Shown: positions 1 to 12,425 of the stretch, piece by piece | How the letters are laid out: each line of letters begins with the position of its first letter | How positions within the stretch are numbered: position 1 is the stretch's first letter | Source of the DNA: Hermetia illucens | Taxonomy: Eukaryota; Arthropoda; Insecta; Diptera; Stratiomyidae | Direction: 5' to 3' | Assembly (NCBI RefSeq): GCF_905115235.1 | Contig: NC_051850.1 | Span: 9,829,841 to 9,893,840, forward strand | Length of the DNA: 64,000 nt | Notes under the pieces: generated by a model | Told to the model about the DNA's origin: nothing | Database searches by the model: none | Seen by the model: the letters and a program-made list of their open reading frames with translations, nothing else | Position numbers and translations under genes: made by a program

Positions 1-1600
1 TCCAGTAGCTCGGAATCTAAAATCCTGTTATGCAACCAGGTTTCAAAAATGCAAATAACGTAATGTTGGTATGCTAAGGCAGAACCCTAAAAGCTTGGTC
101 CGTAGATCCCTTACATTTTTTTAAAACAGTTTAAAGTTGTGAAAGTCATCTAAGTTCGGCGAGGCAGGGGGCGACCCGGACATTTTCTAAAATCTTAGTG
201 CTCTGGTAAGGCTTCATGAAGACCGTTTGTAGACAAAAGAAAGATTGGACGATAGCATCGAAGTCGTGGCGATACGCCACTTTGAAGGAAGGTATCAGTT
301 CGGTCAAGAGAGACACCATCCGTCAGCTTCACACATGAGAGAAGTGACAGAATTAAGTTCACCTTGCTTCTGATGTAAGCCAGAATTTTGTCGGAAGTGG
401 GGAGTACGCTAGCTTCGACACAAACATTTGTTCCGGAGGCGGGGCCACGTGCAGTAGGGGGCCGCTCAGGTGACATGAGATCGAGAAGAATACATGGCAG
501 ACAAGGGCAGAGATTAGTCGATCGGGGTTGATATACAGTCGCACAGTGTCGGATGAAAACAGAGAAACAAATGACTGCAGGACCAGGTTGAACCGTCCCA
601 TTGTTTTGAGCCCATGGCTTAGCCATCTCATTAATGAGATGCTGAAAACAGAGATAGGTTGATTCGCGATAATACCAGCGATTGAGTCTACACAATGCAA
701 GTCTTGCCAAAATATTGAGCTTGTCCCATAAAGGAGACGGGAATTCTGATCAAAGTTAGGACCCTGCGAAAGATGAAACACTTCATGACAGTCCTGCGGG
801 GAGGAGGAGCGAAAGTTAAATTTATTTACGCCTTTTTATGACCAGCTACAAGTGCTTTTTGAGGGTTTTAGCCGACGGCTCTAACTAAGTCAATTGGTCT
901 ATTGGAGCTGATCTAATAAAGGTGGATATTGATTGCAATACAGGATCACCTAATCGTCTCTCCGCCAAGTGTACAACTTTGGCTTAACCGATTTTAACAC
1001 CTTCCGATTTAGGTTCAGCTGTACTTAGCTGTCACGTGTGTCAACCTACATACAAGGCTGCAAACCCAAGTTCGTTCCTCCATTTAAAATTTTCCGCATA
1101 TACAACAAAACTTCCATCGGAAAAAATCTTCCCCTGAGTCACTCGATAAACTTCTTTTGTTACCAAAAAAGTCAGCAACAATGGAAATGGCTACTGGGTG
1201 TATTCCATGCTGAATGTACCCCAGATTTCTACACAATTATTTATCAATTGCCAGCGACATTCTACGAAATTTGCTTTATTTTTTGCAAAGAAACAAAATT
1301 TTTCTCAGCCCCAGCACTACCCATGACAAAATTTTGTCGGCTTCACCTCCTTTGTTGGGTACACATTGTAGAATTACTTGTCATCTCCATTTACCTTATC
1401 GCTGGCATCTTTAATGTTTAATTCATGTTTTTTATATAGAATAACAAGTCCGAATATTTTTTCCATTTGTGCGGGGGAAGATAATGTAAAATGGACCCCT
1501 CACGATTTTGCTGAATTTGTCATCTAGAATTTAACGAAATTCCACGATTTTGGTCGCTTTAGAAACTTTTTTATCGTCGTGCTGAACAGGTCGAAAAGTT
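1..1600. other. Intergenic stretch, no recognised gene
   Basis: I see no gene here that I can support. There are open frames on the minus strand around 195-780 and on the plus strand around 1,038-1,421, but neither shows a family motif, a signal peptide or a domain pattern. The first 840 bases have a more balanced base composition than the AT-rich 900-1,600 part and could be a decayed mobile element, but I could not match them to one. Confidence 0.4.
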
Positions 1601-1612
1601 AGTGGAGGACCT

Positions 1613-1620
1613 TATATAAG
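1613..1620 (+). promoter_or_regulatory. TATA box of peritrophin gene 1
   Basis: The motif tatataag lies about 85 bases before the start codon of the first chitin-binding gene. The transcription start would be expected near 1,640-1,645. No perfect TCAGT initiator is seen there. Confidence 0.6.
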
Positions 1621-1703
1621 AGCAGTCGCTCCATTGAGAGAAAAGTTAGTTAGCATACATATCCCCGTTGCATCCAATTCAATCAAGTAAGAAGAAAGTT
1701 AAG

Positions 1704-4101
1704 ATGCACCTATTGAGAGCGGTCCTGATTGCAATTGCACTTTGGAAGGACAGTGCCCTCGGTTTTAGTGTTCAGCCTGAGTTAGCCATTGACCCAGTGG
1801 TAATACCTTTTAACAATATTCTGTTAACGCTGACATTATAGAAACTTGAACTAAAAAGTGTCCTGTGGAACTTTCTAGATATGCGACGCGCATAACCATG
1901 GAGACAAAATCCCTAACCCCGTGGATTGTAGTTCCTTTTACGTTTGTGATCGTGGCATCCCCGAGCTTGTACAATGTTCAGATGGATTACTTTTTGATAT
2001 CAAGTTGAAAGTGTGTAACTGGCCCGAAAGAACGACGTGTGTTACTGGATCGGTAAGAAGTTTCGACGTATATTAAACGCGGCTTACAAGCTTCAGAATC
2101 AGGACCAGTTCACCTACTTCGCTTCTTGATCAATGAATTGTATTCTTCCAGATTCCAACTAGACCATCGGAGTTGCCTTCTCTTGAAACCTCTACGGTCA
2201 TTACTGTCCCTGTTTCTGAAGAGCCTGAGCCGACACCACCAGAAGTGATACCATCCAGCGATAGTCCTTCTACATGGATTCCCAACACAGGTCCTGCCAT
2301 TGAAGTGCCAAGTAAAATTCAGTGCACTGAAGAAGGATTTTACTACTTGCCTCATCCAAGTAATTGTGAATACTACTATATCTGTATTTCTGGTATTCTT
2401 CATGAAAATTTCTGCGGGTTGGGCTTGCATTGGGATTTCTTGAAACAACGTTGTGATAGGCCAAACGTGGCCTTCTGCTATGTGGACCTAATTTCAAATA
2501 GTAAGCCCGAAGTTACTGGAGACCAATCTGGAATAGGAGGAGGTGAAACAAAACCTAATCCTGTTACACCTGAGGATAACAATCCTGCTGAAGGAGAACA
2601 AGGAACTCATCCTGAGGTCGCGGGTGGCGATACATCAGGAGCTGAAATCGTAACATCAACGATTGCCCCAACAACTGATCCTGAGATCATAACTTCCTGG
2701 GAAACTCCAAAAGATAGTGAACATACCACTATTCTTCCTACAATGGATCCCACATCGGAAATTGTTAACACGACAAGCACTGACATCATCACGCCTTGGG
2801 AAACCCCTGAAAACAGTGAATATACTACAGTTTCGTCCACAACGGATTACTCTCAAGAGCCAACCCAATCCTTCCTAAATCCTGAAGATGCTTTAACAGC
2901 AACAGCTCCTCCACCACATCCCATGGATGGATATGATCCGTCTCATGTTCGATGTATCCATGAGGGGGTGTACTTCCTACCACACCCAACAAATTGTGAA
3001 ATCTACTTCATTTGCATCAACCACACGATGCATCTCCATCGATGCGGACACAACATTCACTGGGATTATATTTCCAATCTCTGTTCAGCTCCAGCTCCTT
3101 ACCGTTGCTATGCATTCCGAAACACTTCTTCCATTGAAGATGAAAATGGAGCCAATGGAGTCGTAGTCCCACCTCCAGAAAACCCAATGGAAGGTTATGA
3201 TCCCGAGTTCATCCGATGCAGCCATCCAGGATTTTATTACTTACCGCATCCAACGAATTGCAAGCTTTTCTTTGTTTGTTCAAATTGGACATTGAATATA
3301 TATCAATGCGATGAAGGATCGACATGGAACTACTTGGAGCAGCAGTGCATGTCAGTAAATGGAAAATGTTACTTCGAATCAATGCAGCCAGATTCGACCA
3401 CAACTACAGAAGAGGCGGAGCATAACTTATCCCTTATTTTGGAAGGCTATAATCCTGATCAGATTCGCTGCATACACAATGGAACATACTTGCTGCCTCA
3501 CCCCACATTGTGCCAGCTATATTTCATGTGTGCAAACCGAACTTTGAGTCTGCACGAATGTAAGCGCGATTTGATGTGGAATTACCGCTTCGAACGGTGT
3601 GACCTAAAAGAAAACTCTGTTTGCTTTGACTCCTCCGAGTACCGCAGCACTGAGGCGACTCCGTCTACAACTTCAACTACAACCTCAACTACAACTCCAG
3701 CTCCAACAACTTCAACCACAACCCCGAAGCCTACTACAATAACCACCCGAACTGCCCCCACGGTTACAACCCCTCCCCCGCCAACAACAACAACTGAATC
3801 GACTACAACAACTTCAACAACTTCCCCTAAACCAAAAACCACCTTGGGTGTCCACATGCCAATAGAGTTTGAAGTTTACGATGAAATAAACGGAAGTACC
3901 ATAGACGATCTAGATGTCCTGCCGAAATGTCCACGTCACCAAGCCTTCTTCCCACACACTAAGGACTGTCAAAAATACTACATATGCATTGGAGGTGTAC
4001 CAATTTTGACTAAGTGCCCTGATAACCTTCAGTGGGATGCTCAAGAAAGGATGTGTGGTATGCCATCGCATGTTAAGTGTAATGTTGGTCGCAAGGCTTG
4101 A
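1704..4101 (+). CDS. Mucin-like peritrophin with six CBM14 chitin-binding domains (3 exons)
   Basis: Predicted exons are 1704-1799, 1879-2052 and 2152-4101. Donors are gtaata and gtaaga, acceptors ttctag and ttccag, and both introns are phase 0, giving 739 aa. Exon 1 encodes a signal peptide (MHLLRAVLIAIAL...). Exon 2 is exactly one CBM14 domain (residues 34-86). Exon 3 holds five more at about 148-199, 358-409, 446-496, 530-581 and 683-733, each with six cysteines and the aromatic FYVC/YYIC core. Domains 2-5 share a LPHPxxC signature and look like recent internal repeats. Two long Ser/Thr/Pro/Glu-rich linkers (about 200-355 and 585-680) are mucin-like and probably O-glycosylated. By family knowledge it is secreted and binds chitin, most likely in the peritrophic matrix; that location is inferred. 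A start inside exon 3 alone would lose the signal peptide and domain 1. Confidence 0.88.
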
Positions 4102-4166
4102 ATAAAGATGGTATACCCTTATTTTAAGAACTGAAGGACATTATTTTGTAATTTTGGTTGAATAAA
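4101..4166 (+). terminator. Poly(A) signals of gene 1
   Basis: AATAAA occurs at 4101-4106, overlapping the last base of the stop codon, and again at 4161-4166. The second gives a more usual 3' UTR length and is the likelier signal. Confidence 0.5.
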
Positions 4167-4169
4167 TTC

Positions 4170-4715
4170 AGTAGTGTTTATTTTTCTTTATCAGGAATTC
4201 AATTTTAGTAATCGTCCTTCAAACGATAAATTTAAGGTTTACAGGAACCAGTCCGGAATATTTGAATAGCAGACATCAATGTATAGTTATCCTTATGTGC
4301 TCATAAATGGTCCAAATCTTTGTTTGACAAACCAGTTGTTTTTACCTTCCGGGTGGCCTTACCCTGGAATACCCTATAAAAGGATTTACTGAAGGGAAAA
4401 TATGTAGGACGGCCAAAATAATCTAATAAATGAAACCCCAATGAAGGGCTCGTTCGGCCCCAGTTGACACATATAGTGAAGTAGGCTTTCACCACTCATC
4501 TTCTATGGAAATCTCTGTATCTAGCCCTGTCGGAATGAGTGGCAAAGACAATTAATCCGGAAGGACAACGAGATCCCTTCGGTTTCGTCCATTGAATAGT
4601 TATGAATAGGTCTCAGGTTCCTTTTCAACGGAAACATTTCATTCCCTTGTAGCTTCCCCTTGCTTTTAAATTAAACATTTTTTTCAGATGTTTTTGTAAT
4701 TGATCCGAAACGAAC
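4170..4715. other. Intergenic stretch, nothing recognised
   Basis: No coding pattern, repeat or RNA gene could be recognised between the end of gene 1 and the gypsy fossil that follows. Confidence 0.4.
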
Positions 4716-4719
4716 AACT

Positions 4720-7640
4720 ACCCTCTGCGGTGCTCACGGCAAGAAGGAAGAACCGTACCGCACCGGTCTCGAGCCAGGTCACCAGATGTTTCGGCGGTAG
4801 TTCAGTGCATCGGTGAAGGCGTTCACACTGCCGGTGATGCAATGGAGGGTTCACGTCTCCGCTGTGCCGTCACATCACTCCGTCCCAGCTGAAAGCAGAA
4901 ACCTCACGACTACAGCGGAGGAACCCAGGACGTGATTTCGCTAACGGTGATACCGGGCGAACCTGGCGCTTCACGGACGCTTTTTTGGAGCGTCCCGCGG
5001 TTTGGCGAAAGGTTTTAAACTCGATAAAGATTCGCTCCGGACTTCGAGCTTGAAAGAGTGTTCTCGTCGTTGCAGTCCTTTAAAGGGGCCCTCATATAGT
5101 GGGTGCAGCGGCTTCCGAGAAGTGTCCACCCTAATTAGGACATACAAGCACGTTGACTTCTGGCGTCGTATATTGGGAAGGCAGAGTCGGTGGCAGTTTC
5201 AAAACCACGTTCTTGCTGAAATCGTTTAATTCTGCTCTGATATCCACTACAAGGTCCGTGAGGAACCGCAGATTCTCCTCGTACACTATCTCCGTGGGGC
5301 TGGCCGTGAATTCCTCTCGGCGAGATGTACGAAGGCCGCGGAGGACGAAAGGCAAAGACTACGAACAAGACCGATCGTCGCCAGGTATTAAAGCGGCTTT
5401 CCGCGTACGGTGCCAACGTTCCAGCATATCATTGGATTGCGGGTTGTATGCCTTAGTCCTGTGGCGTTTGAAACCCAGGAGCTTGCCTAATTCCGGAAAA
5501 CGAGTAGATTTAAATTGCATTTCCTGATCCGTGATTATTACGACCAGTACACCAAAGAGTGGAATCCATTCTCGACAGAGGACCTCGGCACATGAAGTAT
5601 TGCCTCAGGTCACTGCGTAAACCCGTCGATGATTGTAGGGCAATATTTGTACCCGTTCGAGTCTTGCAAAGGGCCAATGATGTCCAGGTGAAAGCGCTTT
5701 GTCCACCAGGAGAATGCGCCTACTTCCTTTTTACGTGCTTGGTGATTTTACACTACTGACACGGCATGCATTGTCTGGCCCAAGATTTTACATCCTTGTT
5801 CATGGACAGCCAAAAGTATTTTCCGTTCCGTTCAGGTTCGTCGTTCCGCTGCCTGGATGCACAAGATCAAGTACTATGTGTAATACATCCATGCGAAAAT
5901 CAGCTGGAATAAATAGCCTGGGTCCCTTGTCTAGGGCTTCGCTGGACACGGCACCTGACCAAGAAAACGGCAGAAGTGGAGCATCAACCAGCTGTTGTTT
6001 GATGGTTTCAAATGCCGTCCAGGAGGCCTGAGAAGACCATGCAACCTCGGGGGAATCTTGTTTTTTTGGGCCCAGATAAGTAAGCGTTGAGGATCGCTTG
6101 GTGATGAGCAGTCTTGGACAAGAAACGACGATAGAAGTTTAACATGCCCGTGAACCTTCGTGGATCCTTCACCGTGGTTGGCAGGGGAAAGTTTTTGATT
6201 GCTTCAACCTTGTCTGGGTTTGGTTGAATACCGTCAGGGGTGATCATGTGGAATGTATGAATTTTCATTTTTGAAGAACGAGCCCGGCCTCAAGGAGACG
6301 TTAAAAATGCACTCCATATGGTTTAAATGTCCAGATTCGGAGGAAGAGTGGACCAAAACCTTATCCATGTAGACGACATAAAAGTCTAAGTTTCGTAGGA
6401 CAGAGCATAAGTCAAACGTCATCCTGGTGAACTCGAAGAGTCCGTAACGTATGCAAATAGTCATTGTCGTTATCTTTCCGAGAGATACGGAGATTTGGTG
6501 ATACGCCTTAGCCAGATCCCAGTCCTCGAATACAATAGAAAAAGTCTCTTTTTCCTGACGACTTCAACGAGGTTGCGGGGTCTATCAAGGGTTTGTTCTG
6601 CAGGTCTACAATGGTGACACAAGAAGTCTGCGCCTAAAATGGGGGTGCTAATGTCAGCCAAAACGCATCGTCACGCCGGCGCAATCCGAGACTTATGTCC
6701 ACCCACCTGCAGCCGTAAGGGCGGATGGGAGAGGAGTTCGCAGCAACCAAAGTTTTGTGGTATTAACGTGTTTGGAACGAGGAAGACCGACACTTCCGCA
6801 CCCTGCCGACCAGAAAGCAGAGTCAGCTCAAAAGGTTGAAAATTGTAAAGCGATCTAATGCTGCGCTTCGAGTAGTCGCCGTCAAGACACCCACCGAGTC
6901 TAGGTTTTTGGATTCAAATTGCATCCGGTGGTACACTTCGTCACTTGAGCTCCAAATTTACGATGATACAAGCAAACTGTCGTTCCGGTAAGGGCCCTAG
7001 GATGCGACCTCGATCGTGACTGTGATGGAGATCTACCTCCCAAACGCAAAGTACTCACAGTCGTTGTCAGCTTTGAGACTGCGTCGGCCAGTGAAGCCAC
7101 CGTTTGTCTAAGGTCCACAATACCCTGACATGTAATCCCAGACACTTCTGCCACCACGCCCGTACACATCGTGGACTTCACCGGTGGTGACGAACAGCAC
7201 CTCCAGGGAGCCCGAGTCCGCGCAGGTCAAGATAGCACGAGTTTTCTCCGGTAGTCGCTGTAACCACGGAGGTTTCAATAGCTCTGAACCGACCTTAACC
7301 CACCCAGCCGTCTCATTTATCGAAGCAGCTGGTATGGGGTCCGGTTGCCCAGAGTCGGTCCATCAAAAAGTGATTCATCTTCGCTTTTTAACTTCCCCGG
7401 TGTATAAGCGCTCAGACGCTCATACGCGCTCGGATGTAGGAGCAATCTTCTAGCACGTCCGCGGCCAGTCCGATGGTCTCTTCGTCGAGACAGGCAAGTG
7501 CATGATTAAAGCGCGTGCGATCCCTTGTGATACTTGCAAGCGAAAATTGCGCTTCCGATTGGCGAAATCACGCCGCTGGATTGCACCAAAAAGGGGGCAT
7601 CCTTACTGCGATCGCCACACAGAGGGGATCACGCCTCCCG
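4720..7640 (-). mobile_element. Ty3/gypsy LTR retrotransposon fossil
   Basis: On the minus strand, from right to left, I recognise gag-like sequence (about 6,900-7,500, with a YHRKFG motif and an Arg/Ser-rich stretch), a protease/reverse-transcriptase border (6,470-6,660), reverse transcriptase with the typical LNFYRRF motif (6,008-6,270) and the C-terminal part of integrase (about 5,130-5,420). The left end (about 4,740-4,900) resembles the 3' end of the gypsy piece at 19.8 kb. The order of parts is that of Ty3/gypsy. It is clearly broken, with more than half a dozen breaks, and looks old. Both ends are approximate because a clean LTR pair was not found. Confidence 0.75.
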
Positions 7641-7699
7641 CCGTTTTGTGCTTGTGCGGCATACTATCTGGTAATCGAGGTGAGTGAAGCGGAGACGGA

Positions 7700-8640
7700 A
7701 CTTCGGAGCGGACAGAAGAGTTTTGCTATGCCCCCCCGCCGAATCAATGGCACCCACAATTCCTTTAGAGAACTGTGCGAAGAGGCCAATATCAACTGAT
7801 GGGGGAACCCTATAAATCGGTAGTGGTTAAATTGAAAGAAAGCAGGGTCCCGCAGATCAGGTGTTCAATTTTATTGCGAAGAATAGTAACCACTCTATTC
7901 CCACAATAGGATTTTCCAACTATAACAAAGGATCAAATTACCATTGCCCGCAGAAAGTTAGGGCCTACAGCGGACGCTGTCAACGCAGTGATCACTATGG
8001 CAGACGAAGCAACTGCAGGTATAAGGTGGTACCAAAAACACTGTGCTATCATCACTCTCGAAGTGAGAAATACTTTCGATTCTGCAGAATGGCAGCATAT
8101 TATAAGATCACTAAACCAGCTTCATGTACCCTTCTGTCTTCAGCTAAGCATCAGGGATCAGGGATGCCGGATCGAAAGCTTTGGCTTGATACCAACGAAG
8201 AGCCACTTGAATATTTTGTTAACCGGCGGAGCGCTGCTGGGTCCACTATTTTGGAACGTGTTGAATGACATGGCAAGAGTTGGTGGAAGACAAGGCTGAG
8301 GCTGTGCTGATGAATAGTCGCAAGTTGAGAGAAGTTCCAAGGTTTCATACGGGATCGTCGATTAATCTTCAAGGATCACTTGACCCACGCGAATGAGAAA
8401 GCAGGGAAAGTTATAGCTGCGCTAACTGGCACGATGCCTAATATTTGAGGACCCAAACCACGAAGGAGGTTGTTGCTAGTCACAGTGTCCTCATCCAGTT
8501 TGGGCAAAGGCCCTTAATGTTAGCATATTAACGTATTTCGGCCAAAGTCAGACGAGACAGATTTCGTAGATGAGGAAATGATACCTACTGAAATTTCGGC
8601 TGTGAAGATGCAGAGGCTGCACAACTGTAAGGTAGCGGTG
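7700..8640 (+). mobile_element. R1-clade LINE relic
   Basis: Plus-strand relic of the R1-type LINE family seen better preserved at 35.6-37.9 kb. The linker motif FRELCEEANIN at about 7,765-7,796 matches FKELCSEADIN there. Around 8,040-8,270 lie decayed versions of reverse-transcriptase block A (TLEVRNTFDSAEW) and block B (GALLGPLFWN). Several frameshifts and stops interrupt it, and the segment between the linker and block A is much shorter than in the better copy. No endonuclease or 3' tail is recognisable. Confidence 0.65.
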
Positions 8641-8649
8641 ACCACAAAT

Positions 8650-9200
8650 AAAAAATAATAACCGCAAAACTCTCACTTAATAAAGGCCATCCTCCAATAG
8701 AATGACCTGAGGATTCCAAGCAGGGTGGGAATCTCTAAGGCCGCATCTCACTATACACCTGTGTCAGGAGGAATATTGATTGGGGATGCGATCCGTAATG
8801 GACCCTCCCTTTCGGTTGCGGCACTCAGGTCCGGAGTTTTACGGCTTTACGGCATGCGGTCGACCCGTTATTTTTATCTTTCCGTTTTAGCTCGTGTAAT
8901 GATATTTTGTTTGTTTATTCTTCAGAATCCTGGTACGACCCACGGATCGAAAAAGACACTTGATCAAAATGCTCAAAGGAGGCCCAGCCCAAATTCCAAG
9001 CCTGACTAGCACAGAAGCATGCAAGCACGTGTCAAAGAAGTACTTGAATGTTTGCAGGCGGATCTTGACGGTCAATTTTGCCATCTTTTTAGATTTTTGG
9101 GATAGCAACGGTATGACAGAAGCTACTCTAAACATGGCCGGATGCAACGGTGCCCCCGGGGCTCAGAAATGTAGTTTTATTGACGGAAGCAGAAGAATAT
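8650..9200. other. Unassigned sequence between LINE scraps
   Basis: Open frames of 80-95 codons exist on both strands, but none shows a recognisable motif. The stretch lies between an R1 relic and an R4-type scrap and is probably decayed transposon sequence. Confidence 0.3.
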
Positions 9201-9204
9201 TGAG

Positions 9205-9398
9205 GTAAACTTTGGGAGTTAACCGCCCAGCATGCTGAGTGGATTACCGACGAAGGCAACGGTTATATCACTATCCCGGATATGTCTTTTAGGATGTTAT
9301 CAAAGAGGAGGCTCTATAAGCAAAAACAGCTCGAAGAACATACCTGAATCAAGTCATTAGTCGGGCGGAGGAATTTGCACCCAACCATTAGGACCGTA
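9205..9398 (+). mobile_element. REL-endonuclease (R4/Dong-like) LINE scrap
   Basis: The segment from 'cgcccagcatgctgagtgga' onward aligns by eye with 48,030-48,270 inside the large REL LINE copy B. That is the region just before its reverse transcriptase. It is disrupted by small indels and ends where RTE-A sequence begins. It shows a third copy of this family existed here. Confidence 0.6.
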
Positions 9399-9730
9399 GC
9401 CTACACAATGACGAAATCTATGAGCGATACCATGACCGTCCGGTTGTGGATAAAATCCGGCTCAATAGGTTACGGTGGGCGGGTCACTTAATCCGTATGG
9501 ATGAAGATGATCCCACCCGGAAAGTCTATAAGGGCAATATCTATGGTAGGAAAAGAAGACGAGGCAGACCCTGCCTAAGATGGAGCGATGGCGTGGGCCA
9601 GGACGCCAGACAGCTTTTAGGGATATCGAATTGGTGGACCTCGGCGCAAAACCGGGATGTCTGGAGTTCCTTATTAAGGCAGGCCTAGACCGGATACCGG
9701 TTGTTGCGCCGTTGATGATGATGATTAGGA
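9399..9730 (+). mobile_element. RTE-A LINE 3' fragment
   Basis: This encodes the C-terminal end of the RTE-A polyprotein, with RLRWAGHLIRM, GRPCLRWSDG and a terminal RDVWSSLL motif, typical of RTE/BovB-type LINEs. The same sequence occurs at the right end of the window (63,750-64,000, +), at 25.66 kb (-) and at 35.2 kb (-). It ends in a short (GAT)n run near 9,712-9,726, the microsatellite-like tail usual for RTE elements. Confidence 0.8.
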
Positions 9731-9764
9731 CCTGCATGCTGAACGTAGCATTGGTGACCTGTTC

Positions 9765-10760
9765 AATGTAGGGTTAGCGCGTCTAATATCGAGAGCAATT
9801 TCGCTAAGAACAGCAAATTTTGGTGGAAAGTCGCCGTTATTAGCATCGAGTCATCCAAATGTACAAAAGCTTTAAGGCACAAGTGAGCAGGAATGACTTT
9901 GACAATCAGTGGTTTCAAGATTTGAGGTGCATTCTGGAGCCCAAACAACCCGATTACAAACTGATAGAGTGATCACCCAGGAACTATTGAGGTAGTCTTA
10001 TCCTTCAACATATCATCTTCTGGAATTTATCAGAATGTATTCTTCAGATCTAGACTTAATAAGTCTAGCCTTCGGAGGACGGCTGAAAACCTCGTCGATG
10101 AAAGGCAAAGGATAAGCGTCCTTCACGCATCAAGGCAAAGACGCAAATTATCAGGTTTCATCAATGACTGTGTCGTAAGATGTGGACGCCCTTCGACTTG
10201 AAAGATACCAAACCTGACATTGACATCCTCGAGTCTGGCTCAATGGTGTGTCGTCAACTGGTGTTGTTTGGTGACATTGATTATTAAAGAAACTGAAGGT
10301 GCAAATTAGTCCTGTGCGAGTCCGAACTTGTGCACCAAATCTGCATCAAGCTATAAGTTTGCGGTAACGAATGGACACAGATGAACCACATCGATTTCGG
10401 CCGATCACGAAACGTCAGGTCAGCCGACACTTTGTTTAATGTTAAGTGATTAGTCCCGTCTGATGTCCTGATATCAATACGCAACCTCTCCCATTTGTAC
10501 CGATCGTCGTTAATAATTTTCAGAGCGAAATCCGTCGGCAGAAACAAAGGAGCCAAAACAAACTGATCTGCAGTCCGAAGGTGTTTTGCTTTCTTCTGTG
10601 AATCCACGCTATCAACACTTCTAGAAGTCGACTGCCGATCGAGTGGAGATCAAAGGATATCAACGTGGTCAGTGCAGGAGGATCCAGAGCGGGAACCAGT
10701 TTGCTCGAAGTAAACAGAGCATACTGCACGTGAATTCCTAATTGATTCATATTTCAATAG
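9765..10760 (-). mobile_element. Ty3/gypsy fossil (protease and reverse-transcriptase part)
   Basis: Minus-strand open stretches show a gypsy reverse-transcriptase core at 9,763-9,950 (FGLQNAPQ and HLDD motifs) and protease-type sequence at about 10,280-10,750. It is broken, with several breaks, and no LTRs are visible. It differs enough from the fossil at 4.7-7.6 kb to be another family or an older insertion. Confidence 0.65.
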
Positions 10761-10764
10761 CTTG

Positions 10765-11125
10765 ATCAACCTTCATTTAAGCCACAATTTTTGGGGCTAT
10801 CTAGATGTTCCTTAATCATTCGAGCCATGGAAATTCCTTTTCGTCTTCCTACAAGACTTCGAAGTTTCTTCGGTGTTACATCTAATCATCCAATTACGTA
10901 TCGTGGAGATCTAATTTCAATTTACCCTGTTTGAACCGTTTGAACAACATGAATGTAAACAAAAGCAATCCGTTCCCTCCTTCTCTTTAATTAATCTCCG
11001 CCCTTGGTAACTCTTTATCGAATCTTAATCGTAATCACATACCGTGCGTGCGTGTTTCCCCTAATTAAACCGCGTAAATTTGGCTTACATGCCCCATAAG
11101 TACTTGGAAGATTTTTTTGCCCACA
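10765..11125. other. Upstream flank of gene 2, nothing recognised
   Basis: No coding pattern is visible. It probably contains the upstream control region of the chitin-binding gene at 11,258, but no site other than the core promoter could be identified. Confidence 0.4.
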
Positions 11126-11132
11126 TTGCCCG

Positions 11133-11170
11133 TATAAAAGGCGACGAGCCTGCGAAATTCAGAATCAGTA
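11133..11170 (+). promoter_or_regulatory. Core promoter of gene 2: TATA box and initiator
   Basis: TATAAAAG at 11133-11140 is followed by an arthropod initiator atcagta at 11164-11170. The presumed +1 A (11167) is 34 bases after the first T of the TATA box. Gene 3 has the same arrangement. Confidence 0.75.
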
Positions 11171-11257
11171 GCACCAGCCCCCATTTCGAAACACAATAGT
11201 TTTGGATAAAGGAAACCTCCCCAATCGTTGAAAAAGGATAACATTTAGGCCCTACAA

Positions 11258-12425
11258 ATGGCTGGTATGTATAGACTCGCGTCACTTGAGATAATACCCC
11301 CACTTTTAAGAACTTTTGTAGACTCTTAAAAAATCATCCCTTATTAAGGAAATCTTACATTTCGTCCTAGCTTCATCCGGACTTTTCGCCATTTTGGCCG
11401 CATCGCTTCTGGCCTCCGTTAGTGGTCAGACCGCATGTCTCTATGCAACCAGTTCAACTACAACATACGTCGCGAATCCCACTTCATGTCAGGCTTGGAT
11501 TGCATGTAACAGTGGAAAAATTGTGAATACAGGAACATGTGCTACAGGATATCTTTTCAATAACGCCACTGGGGCCTGTGAAACCGCCAGCAGTGTTACA
11601 TGTACAGACTCTTCACTTGAGAACATTTGTGTAGGCCAAGCCGATGGCTCTTATGTTGCTAACCCGGACAACTGCAAATCCTATTTCTATTGTGACAATT
11701 CTATTGGATATGCTGGCTTATGTAACAGTAACTACCATTGGAATTCCACGTTGAAAGTTTGCGAATATGCTGCCAATTACACCTGCCCGGCTTCTGGTTC
11801 CTCCAAGAGCGCCACATCTACCCTTACTTGTTCCGATGTCCCGGATGGAACTTTCCTACCAAGTAATACAAGTTGCTCTGCTTACTATGTCTGCGAAGGT
11901 GGAAAAGCTATAGCTGGCTCATGTAATGCCAGCATTCCTCTCTATTTTGATGCAACGACTGGAACTTGCGGCTATGCATCTGACGTCACATGTGACATAT
12001 CGGGCACGGACGAAAGCGACCAGATTTCGGTACCATATAATTACACTGCCATCTGTGGAACCACTAATAGCACCGCCCATTTCGCCAGTGATCCAGCTAA
12101 CTGTACAGGCTATTTCTACTGCAGCGACAGCACTGATGCCAGTCCGTCTCATGGATACTGTCCAGATAGCCTCTACTTCAACGCAACCACCCAAGAATGT
12201 GCCAGTCCATCAACTGTTAATTGTACCATTCAAGCATGCGTAAACCAGCCTGTTGGATACTTTGCCACCAATGACGCCAGCTGTGCTTCTTACTACTATT
12301 GTTCGCCTACTGGCAAACAGGCAGGAAACTGTACAACAGGATACTACTTTGACGTTGAAAATCAGGACTGCAATTCACCTTCGGCGGTGACGTGCACCAT
12401 TTCAAGCAATTCAACCACAACGTAA
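11258..12425 (+). CDS. Secreted peritrophin-like protein, five CBM14 domains (2 exons)
   Basis: Predicted exons are 11258-11264 (only ATGGCTG) and 11371-12425, joined by a 106-base phase-1 intron (donor gtatgt, acceptor cctag), giving 353 aa. Joining the exons gives a clean signal peptide, MAASSGLFAILAASLLASVS; the second exon alone lacks a proper ATG. Five complete six-cysteine CBM14 domains lie at about residues 25-80, 89-141, 156-210, 231-287 and 292-344, followed by a short Ser/Thr tail. Many NxT/NxS sites suggest N-glycosylation. By family knowledge it would bind chitin in the peritrophic matrix or cuticle. Its closest relative in the window is the inverted gene at 22.0-23.1 kb, which has the same length and exon structure. 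The tissue of expression cannot be told from sequence. Confidence 0.88.

Noticed and set aside
195-781. Two overlapping minus-strand open frames of 140-171 codons
   Set aside because: No known motif, no signal peptide and no sensible composition. They overlap each other in different frames, as chance frames do.
1038-1421. 127-codon plus frame before gene 1
   Set aside because: Rich in Cys, Phe and Ile without domain spacing. No splice or promoter context was found. Probably chance in AT-rich DNA.
3582-3857. Minus-strand Val/Gly-rich frame within gene 1
   Set aside because: It is the shadow of the Thr/Pro-rich linker of the peritrophin on the other strand.
11919-12243. Other-frame open stretches inside gene 2, and similar ones inside gene 3
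   Set aside because: They overlap a clear five-domain CBM14 coding frame and have no features of their own.
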